64,000 nt of DNA, from positions 15,365,000-15,428,999 of the forward strand of contig JAQFVV010012404.1 in assembly GCA_028023455.1 (NCBI GenBank), in the 5' to 3' direction. The stretch comes from Epiperipatus broadwayi. Lineage: Eukaryota; Onychophora; Udeonychophora; Euonychophora; Peripatidae. Below the pieces are notes generated by a model. That model made no database searches. It was not told the origin of the DNA and saw only the letters and a list, made by a program, of their open reading frames with translations. This document shows positions 9,287 through 21,000 of the stretch, piece by piece (the first letter of the stretch is position 1; each line of letters opens with the position of its first letter). The translations under genes were made by a program, and so were the position numbers.

Positions 9287-11883
9287 TGTTGGCAAATAGG
9301 TTTGTGGCTATGATTCAATGGAGCCAAATATCCTGCTATACAACTAATCACTACATTAACTTATTTGTTATGTCCTTTTATAATCAGTTCGAGTGGCTCT
9401 TTTACGTAAAATCAAACCAAGTCTGGAGTGAAACTTAATACATCTTAATTATAATGAATTTATTTTAACTGTGGGCTTTTAAAGCGTCCCAGATAGCTTT
9501 AGATCGAACGGGTTTTCAAGAATGCTTCGGTTCAATGCCGAAGATTGCATATTAGGGAGGAAAGAGTTGGCTATAACGATTTTACTAATACGCTAGGCAC
9601 AAGTAAAATATAATAATAAAGTGGCTCTGCGGATGGAAGAATAGTTTTAGGGTTTTTGTGACAAACAACGGTTTACCCAAGAACCGGTCGTCATGCTGCT
9701 AATGGGGAACCTTTATTTGGTTCAGATGCGGGGGACTTACGTGCTAATCTGGCCCGTAGCTCAGACTTCGCTACTGCACTACCCATAAGAGAAGATGTGC
9801 TGGCAACGCCGTGGCTCCATCTTATATATGTATAAAAAACAGCATAACGAGAAGATATAAATAAATAAATTCCACATCCGCCAAGCCGAAGGATATTATA
9901 AATGAAATATCACATATTAAATGAACACAAGTTTATCAGCTTGATCAAAAGAGCCAACTCTTCTGTAGCATGAGAAATACGATATGCTACTGACAGGAAG
10001 ATATATACAAACTTTACTTTATCCCGTTCAATCTCTTTAGTTATCTATAACTACTAAACTTTTAAAAGGGGGAAAAGTATATTTAATAAGGGACTTACGA
10101 ATACTTAACTAAAAAAATATACTTATAATTACACTCCAGGCTAGTTTAATCTTTAGTAACATAATAAATAAAGGTTGAAAAGCCACATTTTATATTTATA
10201 TTAATTAATTTATTAAGTGAAAAAATATGAATTTGGGTTTCGAAACAGCGCATCGAAATGACGCTATATAAATAATTTAAATTTATATGTTTAAAAACAT
10301 ATTCTATAATTAAATGCACGCCTGTTTCAAACATAGGCATAACTAATAATAATTAAAAATAAGCAAAAGAAAAGCAAAATATAACTGCAGTGATTAAATT
10401 ATATAGCAAAACATTAATTAACAAAGAAAAATTTAGCAAAAGTATTACATTTTCTAGAATTAAAATATTATTTTAGGAAACAATTTAGACAGTTTACACT
10501 ATTAAGGAAAATTAGCAAAAAGTATTTCATTTAAATATTATTTCAGAAACAATTTAGCGAAGAAAGTTCAATAATATGGTTAGCTAACCTGTTTTGAAGA
10601 AACAATGACTGTTTTTGAAATTTACAGAGCTCTGCGATTTTAAATATTAAAACAGTTCTCCTGTAGGGGCTGAGAGAGATTCGAGCTGGAAACGAAGGTG
10701 ACTTCTTGGGCGGCTTATGGCATCTTCACTTTAGTTGGGAGACGATTTTTAAAATATTGTTTGTTTAGCTGGACTGAAATCGGAACGAAGGCAAATAAAT
10801 TATTTTTACGGCTTATGGCATCTTCAAATTTAGTTGGTGTAAGCTTGGTTGTTCCTTTGGCATTTGATGGATTGAACTAGGCGTTCCATCACGGGAATTG
10901 CAGCAATTCTTGCCTGACTTTAGCCAGACATGGTAAAATTAACAATTTTGACTTCTGATGTTAACTCTCTTCAAAAGCAAGATGGAGTCTCCCTTCCCGC
11001 TTAAAATAAGGCCTATTTATATCCTTCTACTAAACTTTAACACCTTTCTGGAATTTCGGAAACCTCGGGACCAATTGACTTTTAATTAAAGCAAAATAAT
11101 ATAATTCAATTTCTACAACAACTGATAAAATCTCCGAGGTGTTATATTTAATTTCCTTAAAAAATGTATCAAAATATATAAACTATATAATTTGATTCAT
11201 TTTCATTAATTAAATTCCTTTTCAGGTGTTATTACTTAGCAGAAGGAACGGTATTCTGATTTAATGAAAAAGTCTTTTGTTGCAAACAAAAATCAATCAG
11301 AAAACAGATTTTACTTTTTTACCCGGGTGTGTCACTAATTGATATCTTGTTTACAAAAATTCTCATTTTTTAATTGCGAACAGATAATTCTTATTTTATA
11401 AAACTAAATAACTTTTAACATATTTGTTTATTTAAAAAAAAGCAAATTTAAAGAAAATACTTGTTTCAACTATATATGTAAAACATTAAATCAGAAAACC
11501 GTTAAATAAATTAAAGAAAACATTTACATTACTTTTATTTAAACTTAAATATATATGAATCATTTTGCCGTTATTCCAAGGTTTAAATTATCCATCCACA
11601 TACGAATATTATAGCGAATATAATTAAGAATTGACTGAAAATTAATAAAACATTTTATAATAAATTATGAGCATTTCTCCGCTATAATTTTATCAAACCT
11701 GTCTAATTATAGCGTGTTTTCGTATGTAAATGGATGATGCCATTCAAGCGGCCATTGTAGCAAAGTTTTCCCGCTCGACTTATATATTACATTTTTACAT
11801 TAAAAATAGGTTCGAAATTAGTTTAGACGAGTAGGTCATTAGGTTGATGGTGAAACGGAAAGGGATTGGAGATTTCCGTTTCA
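9287..11883 (-). repeat. Left long direct repeat (3' LTR on the minus strand)
   Basis: 2597 bases, nearly identical to 15272-17863 with scattered substitutions and small indels (for example around 9528, 10255 and 10930). Includes a GC-richer block at 9640-9830, a tandem pair of about 78 bases (10430-10560), a repeated motif with CGGCTTATGGCATCTTCA at 10711 and 10810, and a long inverted repeat at 11586-11745. Short open frames inside it (such as 10698-10880) occur in both copies but look like chance. Confidence 0.8.
11586..11745. repeat. Inverted repeat inside the long terminal repeat
   Basis: An arm of about 30 bases (ATTATCCATCCACATACGAA and on) pairs imperfectly with its reverse complement near 11710-11745, with a loop of about 90 bases. 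The right repeat carries the same structure at about 17570-17730. The function is unknown; it could be an RNA stem or an older foldback insertion. Confidence 0.65.
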
Positions 11884-12180
11884 TATCAGTAAACTTAGTA
11901 AAAAAAAACAAATAAAAAAAAAAGACTTTACTTATATAAACACAGAGGTAAATTATGGTTTCTTTCAAAATATAAACTCATGGCCTAATCCTACGCTAAA
12001 CCTATGGTAATACATCATAGTAGATTACACTATCATAATACATTTAGTGCTTCTAACAATTATCAACACATATAATGAAATCATCGGTTATTAGTAAATA
12101 TTTTAAACTTAAACAGATATATACCCAAACGAGTATACATCTTAGTCAAAAATAAAAGATATGTTTTTATATATATAAAA
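11884..12180. other. AT-rich untranslated DNA next to the left LTR
   Basis: On the minus strand this lies between the Gag gene and the 3' LTR. It holds A-runs at 11900-11930 and no coding frame of note. Confidence 0.5.
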
Positions 12181-12505
12181 TATAACGCGTGTAATATATA
12201 AAGGATATAGAGATCAAATATACAGTGTATAATATGTATGTAAGGTATATAAATAAAGTATAACACGGATAATATATAAAGTGTATGTAGATAGAATATA
12301 AAGTGTATAATATGTATAAGGTAACATATAAAGTGTGAATATATCTAAGGTATATAAATAAAATATAAAGTGTATAATATATGAAGTGTATAATAAAATA
12401 AAAAGTGTTAATATATCTGTATAAAAATATGAAGTGTACAATATATAAAGTGTTAATATAGATCAAATATAGAGTGTATAATATATATATATAAAAGAGT
12501 ATATA
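12180..12505. repeat. AT-rich minisatellite (GTGTATAATATGTA-type units)
   Basis: Imperfect tandem repeats built from TATAAAGTGTATAATATGTA and AAGGTATATAAATAAA, recurring every 40-60 bases. The open frames over it on the minus strand, rich in Tyr, Ile and Leu, are consequences of the repeat and are not called as genes. Confidence 0.75.
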
Positions 12506-12555
12506 AAAAGATCAATCACACACGCAAAAAAAAACTCACAAAAATAACTAACAAT

Positions 12556-13666
12556 TTAAATAGGATCTGGGGGTTGTTTAAGAAGTAACTCCACGCCGGG
12601 GTCGAAACAACATCCCAACACATCATCATCATCATCGGTTATCCATTCATCTTCCTCTGCCCCCCCCCCCGAAAAGAGGTCGTTCGGGGTGCATTGCCAA
12701 ACTTTGTGCGAATTCGCTGCCTTCATACGGTATCCCGTTATGCAGCTCGACATTCTTTTCTTCCGTAAGTGCTTTTTCACATTCCTTGCTTTGATTTTGC
12801 GTCACTTGGGATTTGTTCTTTTCCAACCCAATTTGTTCTTCATACCGGTAAAATGTGCTATTTTCATCATCCATCTGGAATTTATGTTCGCTTAAAAATT
12901 CATTTTCTTTGACTATGGTACTTTGCTGATCGACTTTGGCTTCGCTCTCTCTAAAATTATTTTTATTATCATCTTCACTCTGGCCAATAATTTGCACTAT
13001 CTCATGTCTATTAAATCTCTTAGCTTGGAAATCACTAGCAAAGTTGCTTTCCTTACTTTCCCTTTCTCTCTCTTCTTTCATTTCTGCTACATCTCTCAAT
13101 TCTGGAATACATGCGGTGATCATGTTTCCTTCTTGGTCAGTTACTTTACTTCTTTGTAGCAGGTTTTCTTTTATTTCATATATTTCCTCTCTGATCTCCC
13201 TTTGGGCTTCTTCACACTCTTGCAATTTGCTGTTAAATTCTGCCCCTACTTTAAAGACCCTTTCTTTCAAACCCTTTTCTTGACATTCTACTTGTTCAAC
13301 TAAAGCCTTCACTTCTTCTTTAATCACAACAAATTCCTTTCTATTTTCTTCTTGGTTTTTATGTAACATTTCTTTAACTTCTCCCCGAATTTCTTCAGAC
13401 TTCTGCTGACAGCTGGTTGACAATTCCTGTAGACCTTGGCACATTTCTTCCAGTCTTTTATCTCTGTCTGCCATCTCTTGTCTAATATCTCTGCTAAGGT
13501 TTTCAAATCTTTGTGACATTTTCTGATCTCTTTCCTCCATTTTCTGATCCATTTTCTCTGCATCCTGTCTAAGCTGTCTCAGCAACCAATTAAAATCCTG
13601 GCCTTCCTGCTTAATCTCCTCTACCGGTATCTGTTCAGATATTTCGGTAACTGAATTCTCTGGCAT
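12556..13666 (-). CDS. Gag-like coiled-coil protein with a homopolymer frameshift
   Basis: Starts at the ATG at 13664-13666 (MPENSVTEIS). Its first frame runs to 12647; the next open part, to a stop at 12556, is in another frame, and the switch falls at a run of ten C (12661-12670). The original product was probably about 370 residues. Residues about 20-190 are a long charged coiled coil rich in Glu, Lys and Gln. The middle is Asn-, Asp- and Glu-rich. The C-terminus is highly acidic, with a run of five Asp encoded by an ATC/GAT repeat, then GVELLLKQPPDPI. No capsid signature, zinc knuckle or protease is visible, so Gag is inferred from its position between LTRs and its coiled-coil similarity in style to the element 1 Gag. 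The frameshift may be real slippage, mutation or a sequencing error. Confidence 0.6.
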
Positions 13667-14370
13667 AGCTACAGTTTTTGTTATCTTGTACAATCCTTTC
13701 AAAATTATTATTATTTTGTACCTAATAAATATTTGATTTTTAAAACTTTTATACTTTTAATACGGCTGTTTGCTGCTCTCCCCCTTCAAGAACGACTCGC
13801 TCACTTCCATCCCAACTCTATGCCTAACTCACTAATATATCTATAAGCCTACACCTTCATCTCGATGCCCGTCCAACATATAATAAATTTAAAAAAAAAA
13901 ATTCGTGTCCCTACTTTTTATTTTATAAAATATACGAAATTCTTTTTTTATTTAAAAAAAAATCCCTTCTTTTTTTCTAGCTTTAATAAAATATACGAAA
14001 AATTTAAAAAAAAATCTTTTTTTTTTTTTCGTCTATATATCTAAAGTATAACACATATTTTAATATTAAAGATGACTTAATAAAAATTTAACTCACCCCC
14101 GGTCTCTTCTTCCAGCTGTTTTTTTTTTATATTATATATATATATACTTAAATGGTTCATGCTTATGACCTAATTTCGTTTACCCGTCTGCACCAATTTC
14201 AAACCTTTTAACTTTTGGTTAATTTGACGTTACTTTTATATATATATTTCTTACTCATTTTAAACCACTCCAATTCATAAAAATACTTTGATAAAACAAC
14301 GAGACCCCCCTTTTCTTTTAATCTAAATTTCTTTTCTCTGCTCCCTAATGACAAATTTATAAGAGGATGA
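13667..14370. other. Untranslated leader of the minus-strand element, homopolymer-rich
   Basis: Upstream of the minus-strand gag start. Contains many A and T runs (13890-14030, 14115-14150), pyrimidine-rich patches and no coding frame with recognisable similarity. Confidence 0.5.
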
Positions 14371-14389
14371 CTTATAACTTGATCAATCA

Positions 14390-14815
14390 TCCTCGGGCGC
14401 CAGTCACTAGTGAACAGGAAAGACACAAAATAAATTTAATAAATTTTTTTTGCTATATACACACAAAAGTCCATAACTCAGAGTATGTAGGTGTTTACAT
14501 CGAAGCCTCACTTGGTCGTCCAAACGCGGAAAAAAAAATCTTACATATATACATTATTCAAAAAAAAATTTGACTCAAAATCATTAATTTTGACCAAAAG
14601 AATTATATATATACTCCATAATCTCTTCAGGGGTGGAAATGAGTTACAAGCCCCACGATTTTGGGCGTCCAAACGCGGAAAAAAAAAAACTATATAACAA
14701 CTTTTTTAAAAAAAATACATATAACAGACTTCAGTACTCAGGGTATGTGGGTGTTTATGACGAAGCCCCAGTTGGGCAGCCAAACGCGGAAAAAAAAAAA
14801 AAACTATGTGCCAGT
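14390..14815 (-). repeat. Three-copy direct repeat with a CCAAACGCGGAAAA motif in the leader
   Basis: Units ending in CCAAACGCGGAAAAAAAAA occur at about 14518-14540, 14668-14690 and 14779-14802. The flanks are also partly shared (GTATGTRGGTGTTTAYRWCGAAGCC before the first and third). The unit is about 110-150 bases and is much richer in CpG than the surroundings. It lies between the right LTR and the gag gene. Confidence 0.7.
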
Positions 14816-14849
14816 CAAAACATGCTTATCCATCTAACACGAGCTGGAA

Positions 14850-14960
14850 CTCACAAAATGTACTTCAAACCCAGTCAAGCCCGAGATTTAGGTCAGGGAC
14901 CAGCCTGGATTCGAACCCACTCTCCAAGCACCAGATCTAACACCCAATGGATAACATAAC
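14850..14960 (-). repeat. tRNA-like (SINE-type) fragment
   Basis: Read on the minus strand, it contains GGGTTCGAATCC, a perfect RNA polymerase III B-box, at about 14910-14921. The preceding bases include TGTTAGATCTGGTGCTTGG, which would sit where an anticodon arm and variable loop belong. The T-stem pairs poorly, so it is not a functional tRNA gene. It is best read as a tRNA-derived SINE head or tRNA pseudogene. Confidence 0.4.
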
Positions 14961-15271
14961 AATGGTAGCACACGAGATTTAATTCTTCATCCGGCCCACT
15001 AGCAAATCGGAGAAAACAATAAGACTCATGGACTTAAACATATATATAAACAACTTAAATACTAGACATTCCACAGATAAAATCTAACATATTTAAATAA
15101 TAGGGGCTTTACTAATGAATACTTATGGGCAATTAGTGAATTGGATTGATTTAATAATGAGACAGAAACTGATATATGATGAATTAAAATATATTTATTG
15201 ACAATTGTTGTTGGCAAATGCACCAGGCATTTCATTTATAAAGTAACATTCTCTAACTTTTACAATAATTA
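14961..15271. other. AT-rich DNA between leader repeats and right LTR
   Basis: No gene. On the minus strand this would start just after the 5' LTR, where a primer-binding site is expected. TTTGCCAACA occurs at the LTR edge and again about 55 bases away, which makes the true LTR boundary uncertain. Confidence 0.4.
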
Positions 15272-17863
15272 TGTTGGCAAATAGGTTTGTGGCTATGATT
15301 CAATGGAGCCAAATATCCTGCTATACAACTAATCACTACATTAACTTATTTGTTATGTCCTTTTATAATCAGTTCGAGTGGCTCTTTTACGTAAAATCAA
15401 ACCAAGTCTGGAGTGAAACTTAATACATCTTAATTATAATAAATTTATTTTAACTATGGGCTTTTAAAGCGTCCCAGATAGCTTTAGATCGAACGGGTTT
15501 TCAAGAATGCTTCGGATCAACGCCGAAGACTGCATATTAGGGAGGAAGAGTTGGCTATAACGATTTTACTAATACGCTAGGCACAAGTAAAATATAATAA
15601 TAAAGTGGCTCTGCGGATGGAAGAATAGTTTTAGGGTTTTTGTGACAAACAACGGTTTACCCAAGAACCGGTCGTCATGCTGCTAATGGGGAACCTTTAT
15701 TTGGTTCAGAGGCGGGGGACTTACGTGCTAATCTGGCCCGTAGCTCAGACTTCGCTACTGCACTACCCATAAGAGAAGATGTGCTGGCAACGCCGTGGCT
15801 CCATCTTATATATGTATAAAAAAACAGCATAACGAGAAGATATAAATAAATAAATTCCACATCCGCCAAGCCGAAGGATATTATAAATGAAATATCACAT
15901 ATTAAATGAACACAAGTTTATCAGCTTGATCAAAAGAGCCAACTCTTCTGTAGCATGAGAAATATGTATATGCTACTGACGGGAAGATATATACAAACTT
16001 TACTTTATCCCGTTCAATCTCTTTAGTTATCTATAACTACTAAACTTTTAAAAGGGGGAAAAGTATATTTAATAAGGGACTTACGAATACTTAACTAAAA
16101 AAATATACTTATAATTACACTCCAGGCTAGTTTAATCTTTAGTAACATAATAAATAAAGGTTGAAAAGCCACATTTTATATTTATATTAATTAATTTATT
16201 AAGTGAAAAAATATGAATTTGGGTTTCGAAACAGCGCACGAAATGACGCTATATAAATAATTTAAATTTATATGTTTAAAAACATATTCTATAATTAAAT
16301 GCACGCCGTTTCGAAACATAGGCATAACTAACAATAATTAAAATAAGCAAAAGAAAAGCAAAATATAACTGCAGTGATTAAATTATATAGCAAAATATTA
16401 ATTAACAAAGAAAAATTTGCAAAAGTATTACATTTTCTAGAATTAAAATATTATTTTAGGAAACAATTTAGACAGTTTACAATTAAGGAAAAATTAGCAA
16501 AAAGTATTTCATTTAAATATTATTTCAGAAACAATTTAGCGAGAAAGTTCAATAATATGGTTAGCTAACCTGTTTTGAAGAAACAATGACTGTTTTTGAA
16601 ATTTACAGAGCTCTGCGATTTTAAATATTAAAACAGTTCTCCTGTAGCTAAGGAGAGATTCGAGCTGGAAACGAAGGTGACTTCTTGGGCGGCTTATGGC
16701 ATCTTCACTTTAGTTGGGAGACGATTTTTAAAATATTGTTTGTTTAGCTGGACTGAAATCGGAACGAAGGCAAATAAATTATTTTTACGGCTTATGGCAT
16801 CTTCAAATTTAGTTGGTGTAAGCTTGGTTGTTCCTTTGGCATTTGATGGATTGAACTAGGCGTTCCATCACGGGAATTGCAGCAATTCTTGCCTGACTTT
16901 AGCCAGACATGTTGAGGTTAAACAATTTTGACTTCTGATGTTAACTCTCTTCAAAAGCAAGATGGATTCTCCCTTCCCGCTTAAAATAAGGCCTATTTAT
17001 ATCCTTCTACTAAACTTTAACACCTTTCTGGAATTTCGTAAACCTCGGGACCAATTGACTTTTAATTAAAGCAAAATAATATAATTCAATTTCTACAACA
17101 ACTGATAAAATCTCCGAGGTGTTATATTTAATTTCCTTAAAAAATGTATCAAAATATATAAACTATATAATTTGATTCATTTTCATTAATTAAATTCCTT
17201 TTCAGGTGTTATTACTTAGCAGAAGGAACGGTATTCTGATTTAATGAAAAAGTCTTTTGTTGCAAACAAAAATCAATCAGAAAACAGATTTTACTTTTTT
17301 ACCCGGGTGTGTCACTAATTGATATCTTGTTTACAAAAATTCTCATTTTTTAATTGCGAACAGATAATTCTTATTTTATAAAACTAAATAACTTTTAACA
17401 TATTTGTTTATTTAAAAAAAAGCAAATTTAAAGAAAATACTTGTTTCAACTATATATGTAAAACATTAAATCAGAAAACCGTTAAATAAATTAAAGAAAA
17501 CATTTACATTACTTTTATTTAAACTTAAATATATATGAATCATTTTGCCGTTATTCCAAGGTTTAAATTATCCATCCACATACGAATATTATAGCGAATA
17601 TAATTAAGAATTGACTGAAAATTAATAAAACATTTTATAATAATTTATGAGCATTTCTCCGCTATAATTTTATCAAACCTGTCTAATTATAGCGTGTTTT
17701 CGTATGTAAATGGATGATGCCATTCAAGCGGCCATTGTAGCAAAGTTTTCCCGCTCGACTTATATATTACATTTTTACATTAAAAATAGGTTCGAAATTA
17801 GTTTAGACGAGTAGGTCATTAGGTTGATGGTGAAACGGAAAGGGATTGGAGATTTCCGTTTCA
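15272..17863 (-). repeat. Right long direct repeat (5' LTR on the minus strand)
   Basis: 2592 bases, nearly identical to 9287-11883, with TG...CA termini. As the 5' LTR of a minus-strand element it would contain the promoter, but no clear TATA/initiator pair was identified. It abuts the left LTR of element 2 across a 14-base TA run (17864-17877). Confidence 0.8.
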
Positions 17864-17877
17864 ATATATATATATAT

Positions 17878-18030
17878 TGTACTGCTAGTGAGCAGCTATA
17901 CATGTTTTGTAATACTTGTATGGAAAATATAATAGTTTAAAGATTTAAAAATGAAATTTTAAAGAAATAAAAATATTGTGAAATCAGTGATCAATAAATG
18001 ATTGGAATAAATTTTTTTAAAAGAAATAAT
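17878..18030 (+). repeat. Element 2 left LTR, first part
   Basis: Matches 25459-25610 of the right LTR, including GAGCAG, TGTAATACTTGTA and ATCAATAAA. Cut at about 18031 by the SINE insertion and resumes at about 19306 with TTTTAAGAAATAGAAATATA. Confidence 0.75.
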
Positions 18031-19305
18031 ATATAAAAGATTCAAACAGACTTTCACATGATCCTCAACTCTCCCTGACATCTCATTGCTGACCCACCTG
18101 ATTAGACACATGTTGAAAAGATAAATAATCACCATATTTCATGCTAAACCAGCAATCATCAGTAGGTGCAGATTACTATCTCCACACAAATATACAATCA
18201 GTAATCAGCTTTATATTAAGATAGCCAACCTTCATACTTTAATGGACAGGCTTCAAACTATTCCAACCCACAACTCCTCAGCCATTCATTTCATTAAAAA
18301 TCTGACATTAGTGCCAAGGTTATCATCCTACCCATGTTGATGGTAGTCATTCTGACCCCTCATGTACTGGAAATATCCATTTACATACATACATATGCGA
18401 GAAATGGGCAGACCTTTAATGCACTATTGACCTTGCTCAAACACTTCAGGTCGTTTATGGCATAAGTCCCCTAGCCCAGATGTCAGGTCATACATTATGG
18501 GGAAACAAAGATAACAATTAGCAATAGAGCTGCTACAAACCACATGTACGCATATAAAAGAGCACAGAAAAACAACAATACTTCTACATTTCTTCAACAC
18601 TTAAAAATAACTGGCCATGACTTCGTTCCCTCCAACCTCAAAATTTTATGTATAAAAACAAATAATTGCAAAAGAAAAATAAAAGAAGCACATTTTATCA
18701 AATGGCAATACTAATGCAATAAACTGAGATGACACCTGCTTTGGTAACTACCTAACTCATTTGCATTTAATTTGCATATCTTAAGTGTAATGTAAATAAT
18801 ACTGCAGTTTGCAATATGGCTATGATAACGAGGCATGGATCATCGAAAGCACTCAGCTTTAACTGAGTTTATTAATATTTTTATAACTTATGCAACTTGT
18901 GTATTGCATGCAATTTGTAGATTATGTTTCAATATGTAATTTAATACATTGTACAGGCTTACACACCCATGCACATATAATGTAACATAGAAGGGATTCA
19001 AACTCAGACTTTCACACAATCCTTGGCACACCCTACCATCTCTATTGTTGACCCACCTGATCACACACATGAGGAAAAAATAAATAATCATCACTATATA
19101 TATATAATACTATCCCCATTTTTATATACAATCAGTGTTCAGCTTTATACTAAGATAGTCAATCTTCATACTTTAATGGATAGGCTTCAAACAACTCCAA
19201 CCCACAACTCTCCAGCCATTCATTTCATTGAAAATCTGATAATGGAATATTCAAAGCCCACATTAATGCCAATGTTATCATCATACCCATCTTGATGTTA
19301 ATCAG
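18031..19305 (-). mobile_element. Insertion of two SINE-like repeats into the element 2 LTR
   Basis: Two direct copies of a roughly 260-base repeat (18046-18310 and 19008-19270) share CAGACTTTCACA, GACCCACCTGAT, AAATAATCA, CTTCATACTTTAATGGA and CAGCCATTCATTTCATT. The second is preceded by TAATACATTGTACAGGCTTA, also found at 43973. Read on the minus strand, each has a B-box-like CTGAGTTTGAATCC just before CAGACT, indicating a tRNA-derived SINE. The uninterrupted right LTR shows exactly where the insertion lies. The spacer 18370-18940 has no recognised content. Confidence 0.65.
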
Positions 19306-21000
19306 TTTTAAGAAATAGAAATATAATTTAGAAAAAAGTTTTAAGCAAGAGAAGTATAATTTAGAAAGTTTGAAGTTTTTTTTTTTAGAAATGCAGATCG
19401 CCAAAGCGCTGTGTCAGCTTTTTATAATAAAGTTTTTCTAATTAAAGAGTGAGTTGAGGGAGGAATTTTTAACTAAGTAAAAGATTAAAAATCACAAACT
19501 TAAAAAAAAATGTATGTATGTAAAAATGAAAATAGATTTAAAATGTGAAAGGAAAGTGTATAAAACTTAATTCCAATTAAAGATTGCTCTGCCAATAACT
19601 AGAATAAAGGAAATAATAACTATAAATTGCAATAAATGGAAACAATGGAAAATAATTCAAGATATCTTCTCCAAAGGCCAGATTAATCTATGCAGATTTA
19701 AAGCACAATGGGAATTTAATTAATAAAATTTATAAATTAATTAAATTATATCGGAGAAATAAGTAGATAGACAATAAAGAGGAATCATATAAAAGGACTG
19801 AAAATCCATTCATCATTATTCTTGATTCTTGGTTATTTTTTATTCTTCATGCATATTAATCAAGATTAAGACTATTATAACTGTATAGTGCTGACATATT
19901 CAAATTGCTACTGTGGAAGAGCTCCAGAGATGATATGAGAAAATCCATTATCATCCCCATATTAGATGTCTTCACATTTACCGAAGAATCATCTAATACC
20001 ATGCAATGCTAAACAGTCCCAGGGATAGGCAGCTAGACTCCAAACCCAGTCCTCCAGAACATCACAAATCCTCCATCTAGAAGTCACACTCATGTAATAA
20101 TCTGAATAGTCAATAAAGATCTATCTCAGAAATGCAGAAAGTCAGCCAGGAGCCAAAACAATTAGTGAAGTCTGGTTGGTGACCAATGGTTGGTGACCAA
20201 TACAATATAAAGAGCAAAAATCCTAGGTAATTATACATTTCATTATTCCTACTCATGAACTGATTGGAATAAGAGACTTTGTTAGACATTAAAAGCCATA
20301 GCAATCTTTAAGTGCCTCCCATAATTATCATATAAAATAAACCCTTGTATGTGTGTCCATGTTTAATCTTCTCATAAATTTTTTTAATTAATATGTGCAA
20401 AGCCTTCTATTGAGTAGTATATGTAGGCAGATCTATGTTTTAATTGTATTCTTAATTATCATGTATTTCACTAAAAGTGTGCTTAAACAAATTTATAATT
20501 TTCTTTATTAGAATATTCTTTAATATCATGTTTTAATTAGAAATCTTTTAAAATAAATTGTTTGTTTGCTAAGTTATTGCTTGGTCGATTCTGTTTAATA
20601 ATTATGCCACTAATAGACAGTCTTTAGTTAAGTGAGTATACAAATAAATAAAAGACCTACTTAGGGATTAAGCAAGTACTATATTATTTATTTGTCATCA
20701 GCCATGCTAATTATAACTTATGATTAGCTGGGGCTGAGGTTTTACTTTGAAACAAATAGAAATGCTTTGGAAGAGAGGGATTTGAAATTAGAAACCAAGA
20801 AGTTCTATAGCCTGGAAATGTGGCCACAGGTTATACCTTGTATAACTTTGGACTGATTATAGGTGCCATTGGTCTTATCCACTTTCTGTATTTAACTTCT
20901 CCACTTAAAGGGCCAGTGTGCTGCGATAATAAAAGTGTAGCTGGAGAGATCAAAATTTAATAAGATTTTTTTTTATTTATATAATCAGAGTGATCTCCCA
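19306..21000 (+). repeat. Element 2 left LTR, second part
   Basis: Aligns with about 25611-27450. It lacks the 50-base internal duplication of the right copy (26240-26335) and has its own short duplication (TTGGTGACCAATGG, about 20176-20200). It ends at TCTCCCA 21000. The following 45 bases should hold the primer-binding site; a TGGGTGCCAAAC at 21026 is a candidate but lies 25 bases from the LTR. Confidence 0.75.

Larger units (their letters stand above)
9287..17863 (-). mobile_element. Large non-autonomous LTR element carrying only a Gag-like gene
   Basis: Two direct repeats of about 2.6 kb (9287-11883 and 15272-17863) enclose 3388 bases with one coherent gene, a Gag-like coiled-coil protein on the minus strand. 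Both repeats start TGTTGG and end GTTTCA, giving the TG...CA termini of LTRs. The copies are nearly identical, suggesting recent insertion. No protease, RT or integrase motif is present, so it would depend on another element, like LARD-type elements. No target-site duplication can be checked because the left edge borders the gap; the right edge abuts a 14-base TA run. No convincing primer-binding site or polypurine tract was seen, so a segmental duplication is a weaker alternative. Confidence 0.65.

Noticed and set aside
8755-9351. Open frames across the N gap
   Set aside because: They consist of unknown residues and only reflect absence of stop codons in N.
9733-9760. GGCCCGTAGCTCAG, resembling the 5' end of a bacterial tRNA
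   Set aside because: No matching B-box or acceptor stem follows; chance similarity inside the LTR.
10698-10880. 60-residue frame repeated at 16677-16859
   Set aside because: Identical because it lies in the two long direct repeats; short, no family recognised, no ATG-based support.
12081-12466. Tyr/Ile/Leu-rich minus-strand frames
   Set aside because: Produced by the AT-rich minisatellite.
12689-13283. Plus-strand hydrophobic frames opposite the minus-strand gag
   Set aside because: Antisense shadows of the Glu/Lys-rich coiled-coil coding sequence.
15675-15869. Minus-strand frame in the right LTR with a Ser/Ala/Lys-rich end
   Set aside because: It sits in the GC-rich LTR block, no family recognised, and the left copy is not open over the same length.
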